From contig CM056742.1 of the NCBI GenBank assembly GCA_029851415.1, positions 51,810,954 through 51,874,953 on the forward strand: DNA of 64,000 nucleotides. Direction: 5' to 3'. The notes under the pieces are model-generated. The model did no database searches. It saw only the letters and a list, made by a program, of their open reading frames with translations, and was not told the DNA's origin. The position numbers and the translations under genes were made by a program. The DNA is from Eretmocerus hayati. Its lineage: Eukaryota > Arthropoda > Insecta > Hymenoptera > Aphelinidae. Positions 58,988 through 64,000 of this stretch are shown piece after piece; position 1 is the first letter of the stretch, and every line of letters begins with the position of its first letter.

Positions 58988-60940
58988 TATGAGCCCCGCG
59001 TCGTCCGCGAAAGCCACTATTATGACTCCTTCGGGCAGTTCAATAGACAGTAAACTGTCGTACTGGGTGTTCCAGTTGAACGGCCCGGAAACCGATCCCT
59101 GTCCAATTCCGGCGGACAGTTCCCGGATCTCTTGTCCCTCGTCGGTGTCGTACACGAGTGTCCTGTTCCGCAGATAGTCACTCGTGATGGCTAGTAGATA
59201 GGGCGGCACTTTACCTGCTTGGGATTGATAGACTCGCTCCCAGCTCGCGCAGTTGAACGCGTTCTTTATGTCCAACGCAATAATGGCACAGAATCCTCCT
59301 CTTCCTTGGTATGGGTTCCCTACCGACGCTTGAACCCGCTCTTGGACCTCCTCGATCGCGTGCACAGTGCTTCGTCCCTTCCGGAACCCAAACTGCATTG
59401 GTGATAGCCCGCCGCTCTCTTCGTAGGCTTTTTCCACCCTGTTGAGCACCATCCTCTCGTACATTTTCCCGATATTGTCGAGCATGCTGAGAGGGCGTTG
59501 ACCTCCTTGACCTTTAGGTATCAGGACCAGCTTCTGGCGTTTCCACTTATCCGGGAAATTTCCCGCGCTCAGACAGATGTTGAAGAGGTCGAGGAGTAAA
59601 TCTGGGTTGTATTTGAAGACCAGTTTCAGAGCCTCGTTTGGAATGCCGTCCAGGCCAGGGGCCTTGCCGTTTGGCAGCCTCTTCGCCGCTATGAGTAGCT
59701 CTTGCATAGTAAAGAGCGGGATGGGATCTTCGCTCTCGGGAGGGAATGTCACTCTGGGTTCTCCTGCTGGGAAGAGGTCTTCCACGATGCTGCGCAAGGT
59801 AGCTGCATCAGTCGGTGCTGGGTTGCCCCTCCGGGGTCGGACCTTGGACATGACCACGCGGTATGGCGTACCCCACGGGTCTCCATTAACCATGTCGCAC
59901 AATTCACCCCAGCACTTCTCTTTGCTTCTCCGGATGGCTAGAACGAGAGCCTTCTTTGCTTCTCTGTACGCCCTATCATCTTCCCCCAGTGATGGTCGTT
60001 TTAGTTTCCTTGATCGCCACGCGGTTCTCCTTTTCTTATTGCTCGTTCTTCGTAGGGCTTTTATCTCGTCGGTGATCCAGTACTCTGGTTTCCTCCAAAA
60101 GCATGATGTTGTCTTGCGAGGCATCGATGCGTCACAAGCTCTTGTGATGGTGGTCGTCGCCATATCCACAGCCTCGTCCGCGGTGATGTTCATCGGGAGA
60201 TCTTCGGCTGTTCCTATCGATTCCCGGAATTTCCCCTCATCCAGCTTGCGTACCTGCCACCCCGTCGGTCGCGGTCTGTGTGTCGTCTGTCTCTGTCTGT
60301 CAGTCCTAAGCCGAAACCGAATATGTCGATGGTCACTCAATGTTTCCGTGTCCAGAACCTCCCACGATGTCATACGTCCCATGAGCGACGGGCTCATGAA
60401 CGTCAGGTCGAGGACCGAAGACGAACCTCCCTCCCTGGACCGAGTGTCGTGTCGGTGGTAGGTGATAACCCCCGTCTCGTTCGCGAGCACTAATCCCAAT
60501 GCCTCCATGGCATCAGCGAGTATTACCCCCCGTCTATCACGCGGCCCCCCGCTCCAAGTCGGTTCCTTGGAGTTGAAATCCCCCGCGATTATAACTGGGC
60601 CCCCCCATTGCCTCACATCCTCTTCTAGGTCATGGAGCTCGTCTTCGAATTCGTGCATCTTGAGCGACGGCGAATAGTAGCAGCTGTAGACTGCTGTGCC
60701 CTCTATGGTCTTTCGAGCGAAACCGCGGCCACTAACAGCTGGTCCAGTCTCACGGATCGCAGGATTCATGATCTGGATTACGGCTGTCCTCCAGTGATCG
60801 AATGTGGATCGAGAGAATTCGCGCTTCCGAGGCGGTTCGGAGATAATCAGAACATCGATCCCTCCTTCTTTGGCTACAGCGTGTAGGAGATCGTCTGCGT
60901 CCCCGCTCTTCCTGAGGTTGGCTTGGATGAAGCTAGCCAT
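58988..60940 (-). pseudogene. LINE ORF2, N-terminal half: endonuclease and RT palm
   Basis: It starts at the ATG overlapping the ORF1 stop (60,938-60,940), with MASFIQANLRKSGDADDLL. The AP-type endonuclease occupies residues about 1-220, with IIAGDFNSKEPTWSGG, SSSVLDLTF and the catalytic LSDHRHI. RT follows: LPNGKAPGLDGIPNEALKLV, RPLSMLDNIGKMYERM, GFRKGRSTVHAIEEV, IIALDIKNAFNCASW, GIGQGSVSGPFNWN and the catalytic AFADDAGLI. The transposon sits directly after this box. Both halves are open and in phase, so the enzyme was intact before the insertion. It nicks target DNA and reverse transcribes LINE RNA at the nick. Confidence 0.9.
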
Positions 60941-61915
60941 TTCTTCCCTTCCTGCGTCTATATGTGGTTCTTGCCCTCTGGTACGCAGTGCAGTTGCTGG
61001 CCCCAGATCTGTGGTCAGATTTGGACCCGATCGCCACACAGCTTAGGCATTTTGGTTTTTCCTTGCAAATCGCAGCAAGGTGCCCTGGTTCGCCGCATTG
61101 GAAGCAGAGTTTTGGTTTCCGTTCCTCTGCCTTCTCTTTTTTGCACCCCGAGGCCTTGTGCCCGTACTCTAAGCAGTTATAGCACCGTGGGATGCCACCC
61201 TTCTCGCGGATCCTGACTCTGCCCCATCCAACCTTTGGCTCCTTCCAGTCGAGGAGATGGTGGGCCAGTCTCGTTGCGATCGAGACAACAGCGGTTTGGG
61301 TGCCACGGTAGCCACTCCGGATGGACTTGACTACAACGGAACCCTTCTCGTTTTCTGGTAGGGCCTTCGCGAGGGCATCCCGCACCTTGATTATGTCGAC
61401 ATCGTAGTCGACTCCGAGAACCTCGAGGGTCGTGCTGTTCGCTAGACAGTGGACAGCTCCTTCTTGCCCGACGACTGGTGCCAAGGCTGCCTTGACGGCG
61501 GCGACATCGGTGCCCTTCTTGAGTTCAAGAAGGACTTGGCCTTCTTGGGTCTTGCGGATGCCCGTGACCTTGGAGCCCACTTCCTCATCGAGGTCATCCG
61601 TTTTTATCCTGCGCAGCATGTCTGCGTAGGTTAGCCCACCTTGTTTGGCCGTAACGAGGACGGCTTCGGGCTTCACCCTTCTCGGCTTCATTTTCGCTTT
61701 CTTCCCGGCGGCATCGTCCGATCTACCGCTCTTCTTTGCCCTTCTCGCTTGTTTCTTTGACACCACTTCCTTCCAAGGCCCATTCTGCTCGGGCCGATTG
61801 GGCGTTGATGTCGAGCGCGGTGTTCCGAGACCTCCCGGTGGAGGGCCGTATCGCGTCGCCTTCGAACCGCGTTGTTTTCCCGGTCGCGATTCCGGTTTCC
61901 CTGCCCCCCTTCCCT

Positions 61916-61917
<2 letters not shown>
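60933..61917 (-). CDS. LINE ORF1, CCHC nucleic-acid-binding protein, 5'-truncated
   Basis: This is an RNA chaperone of the LINE particle. About 328 residues are readable. A Lys/Arg/Gly-rich N-terminus is followed by a helical domain with LTYADMLRRIKTDDLDEEVG and three zinc knuckles: CYNCLEYGHKASGC, CFQCGEPGHLAAIC and a longer CLSC...H...C. No ATG lies before KMKPRRV (residue about 87 of the open frame), and the frame opens inside the (TC)n tract, so the element lost its 5' end and ORF1 start. The stop TAG (60,933-60,935) overlaps the ORF2 start in ATGGCTAG. Confidence 0.85.
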
Positions 61918-61953
<36 letters not shown>

Positions 61954-61959
61954 TCTCTC
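61918..61959 (+). repeat. (TC)n microsatellite at the LINE 5' junction
   Basis: An almost pure TC tract with one CA interruption near 61,948. The matching tract at 50,995-51,012 lies at the 3' junction. Confidence 0.9.
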
Positions 61960-62046
61960 GTTTGAATAGTAGTCAGTATTTATGTGTACAGTATGGCTTG
62001 ATGGCTCTACCAGTGTTGTTATTGTTATTGTTCAAGACCAGATATC
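61960..62046. other. Flank of the LINE, no gene
   Basis: Short segment between the (TC)n tract and the repeated block. Nothing recognised. Confidence 0.4.
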
Positions 62047-62224
62047 GTCAATCTCTATAGTCGAAAGAGCCGTACGACGAGTAAAAATACCAAAAATTTC
62101 GATACCCAATCATGATAGAGTTTTTAACATGAGTTCAAAATCGAGATGTTCAACTCGTTTGAGGAAGAAAAATATTCCTGGTCGTTGATGAGAGATATTT
62201 TCATAGTCGCAAGCGATAACAATT
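62047..62224 (+). repeat. 178 bp direct repeat of 49,175-49,352
   Basis: It shares GTCGAAAGAGCCGTACGACG, ATCATGATAGAGTTTTTAAC and ATAGTCGCAAGCGATAACAA, with about 10 differences. It ends where the two loci diverge completely. Confidence 0.75.
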
Positions 62225-64000
62225 GAGGATCTTCGTGAGATTTTGTATTAGATGAGTATTGGAGCAAATGAGCCTGCATATAATTTGATACTTTTTGAAG
62301 TTTTCTTCCCAACTTTTCAGGTTAACGGGAGCAAACAGGCAGTGAGCACTCAATCAGTATAAATTAAGTACAATGGCTCTTTCGACCCAGAAATTGATAT
62401 AGTGTTCAATATACTGATCCTACGATGGTGAAATTCTCTCCATGGTCTTGTTTTTCTCACTGATTGAACTTGGTAAGGCATTCACTTTTGGTCTGTTCTC
62501 CATGTTTCCGGAAATGGTCCTAACAAGCCTAGCTTTCTATGCTTTATATATCATGGCAATGAATAGCAAGAATTTAGATTCTTTTGCAATCTGTTCAAGC
62601 ATGTTTCTAAAATATCCCTTTTTCAAATAAGTATGGTGTGAAAATAGATTGCATGACAGTGTTTTGGATACCTTGTGATCTTTTATCAAATTTTCAGGCC
62701 ACACTAGTGTCAATGGGAGGATTGGTGATAAACTTGTGTATAGTTTGGTAAAGGAGCTGCTGAAGTCCAAGCTTGCCCTGACTGTGAGAGGTTATTCAAC
62801 TGGAATATGTTCTAGTATATCTCAGGTGAGGTCAATACATATGTTGGTCCTTTCTCATGTATTGTGGGTAGTTCACCCCAGTGAATATTTCTGTCGCTTA
62901 ATCACGCTTAATTTTCATGGATAGGCTGAATGCTATTTTCCTAATATTTAACTTTGTTGTAGGTGTAAAGGGACTATAGAACCACTCTACTTCTGGTATA
63001 TGTACTCTTTGATGTGTATTATGGTCCAATGCATGTTGATTGGTGATTCGACTCTTTGACTTCAGCTGTGAGTATAATCCTAGACATATTGTCTGTCTTC
63101 TTCCTATTCGTTGACTAACATATATTCTTTTTCTAGGCTGTTGAAGTTATCCTATCTGTTATTGAGGAACTTATGTGATAAACAGTGACTATATGGATCA
63201 TATACAGGCTTATATTATGAGGTACTATATTTTCTGTGACTTTCCTGGTTCTTAGTATCCCAATAGGTATTTTAAGATCTACTCAAATCTGACTAGAGAA
63301 TGGACCTTGGATTGGGTATTTGCTGACATTTAAACGTATTCAATTCAATTTTAAATATCCGAGAGGTTATGGTGAGTGAAAGCAAATTTTGACATTGAAA
63401 TGTTGGTTGTGACAGTCAATTTCGAAAAGAGGACTTGTTGTCTCTATACTCTGGATTTTCTTGAATCTTAGCCCGAATCGAAGATTAATAGCTCTTGATC
63501 GAATGTACTGCAATTTTTTGATATCGATGGATTATTGCATGTAGTTAGTTCTTCCTATAACTGTCCATTGAGGGACTGACATGTTTCTGATTATTGATCT
63601 ATGATCTACCATTGTTTATAAAGAATTGATACTAAAGTGGACATATCTTTTAGAAATAGTGTGCTCTTGGATTTCCTATTGTAATTTCTAGTGTCGGTAA
63701 TCTTTTCTGTGATTTTTCAGATGGACTATATAAAATTTGCCTCGTTTTTGGTTCTCCTGCTAAACGATAACAGGTGTGTAATATGATATGCCCTCAAATT
63801 TTCCTATCTACTGTTTTCATTATATAAAAAATTATAAAAATTTTATTTTCAGCTAAAGGATAATGCAGATCCCGACATTCCCACTCAATAACCCTTTTGC
63901 TTCTTCTTACGAATAGTTGTCTTACATCCTCAGCAAACTTATACATGGGCTCTTATGAAGACTCGCTCACTCTATCCGTGAGAGCGGGTGTGCGTTATAC
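62225..64000. other. AT-rich DNA, no gene recognised
   Basis: There are several short frames of about 62 codons and many TTTTCAG/GT-type splice-like signals (for example near 62,825, 62,960 and 63,718), but no protein domain or consistent exon chain. It could be intronic, untranslated or a decayed repeat. Confidence 0.35.

Larger units (their letters stand above)
51013..61917 (-). mobile_element. R1-clade LINE, split by a Harbinger element
   Basis: A minus-strand non-LTR retrotransposon ends in a 40-base A tail (T run 51,013-51,052). It has two ORFs: a CCHC nucleic-acid-binding ORF1 and an endonuclease/RT ORF2 with a C-terminal zinc motif, the R1-clade layout. Both flanks are (TC)n (50,995-51,012 and 61,918-61,959). 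Apart from the 6.4 kb insertion and a truncated ORF1 start the coding sequence is intact, so it is a young copy. Net LINE length is about 4.5 kb. Confidence 0.9.

Noticed and set aside
59577..60461. 294-codon plus-strand frame
   Set aside because: Antisense shadow of the intact LINE ORF2 endonuclease/RT on the minus strand.
62442..62924. Short plus-strand frames with splice-like borders near the right edge
   Set aside because: No consistent exon chain or domain; AT-rich DNA gives such signals by chance.

Overview
The window reads as intergenic or heterochromatin-like DNA from an arthropod, probably an insect. It is AT-rich, has spliced eukaryotic genes, and carries BEL/Pao, Ty3/gypsy, R1-clade and CR1-like retroelements plus PIF/Harbinger-type DNA transposons. 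No lineage marker is decisive. I found no host gene, and every recognisable coding region belongs to a mobile element.

Layout. 1-4.05 kb: a decayed Ty3/gypsy element on the minus strand, running off the left edge. 4.1-18.2 kb: non-coding repeats, comprising a large inverted-repeat family in three copies, a near-perfect 1.78 kb foldback element, three small terminal-inverted-repeat elements and a tRNA-like segment. 18.2-23.3 kb: a 5'-truncated R1-clade LINE fragment (plus) and a broken CR1-like LINE (minus). 24.0-44.1 kb: one BEL/Pao retrotransposon (minus) bounded by two 289 bp LTRs and stretched to 20 kb by nested insertions. These are two foldback palindromes, a 5.3 kb DNA transposon with a 749-residue putative DDE transposase, and a long-inverted-repeat element that contains a CR1-like LINE. 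44.1-51.0 kb: repeats, a possible envelope-like remnant and diverged direct repeats. 51.0-61.9 kb: an R1-clade LINE (minus) between (TC)n tracts, split by a complete 6,383 bp PIF/Harbinger element. 62.0-64.0 kb: unassigned AT-rich DNA.

The best-preserved unit is the Harbinger element at 52,605-58,987. It has perfect 79 bp terminal inverted repeats and a 3 bp target duplication. It carries two convergent spliced genes: a nine-exon Myb/SANT-like DNA-binding protein and a five-exon transposase with a full DD35E triad. In this family the two proteins act together, the Myb-like protein helping the transposase reach the nucleus and the transposon ends. Each terminal repeat also carries an inward-facing TATAAAG, so one end sequence may drive both genes. 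The insertion lies just after the FADD catalytic motif of the host LINE.

Other strong observations are the abundance of long palindromes (possible hairpin RNA sources), a LINE whose 3' ends meet (GA)n in two copies, and a transposase family I could not place.
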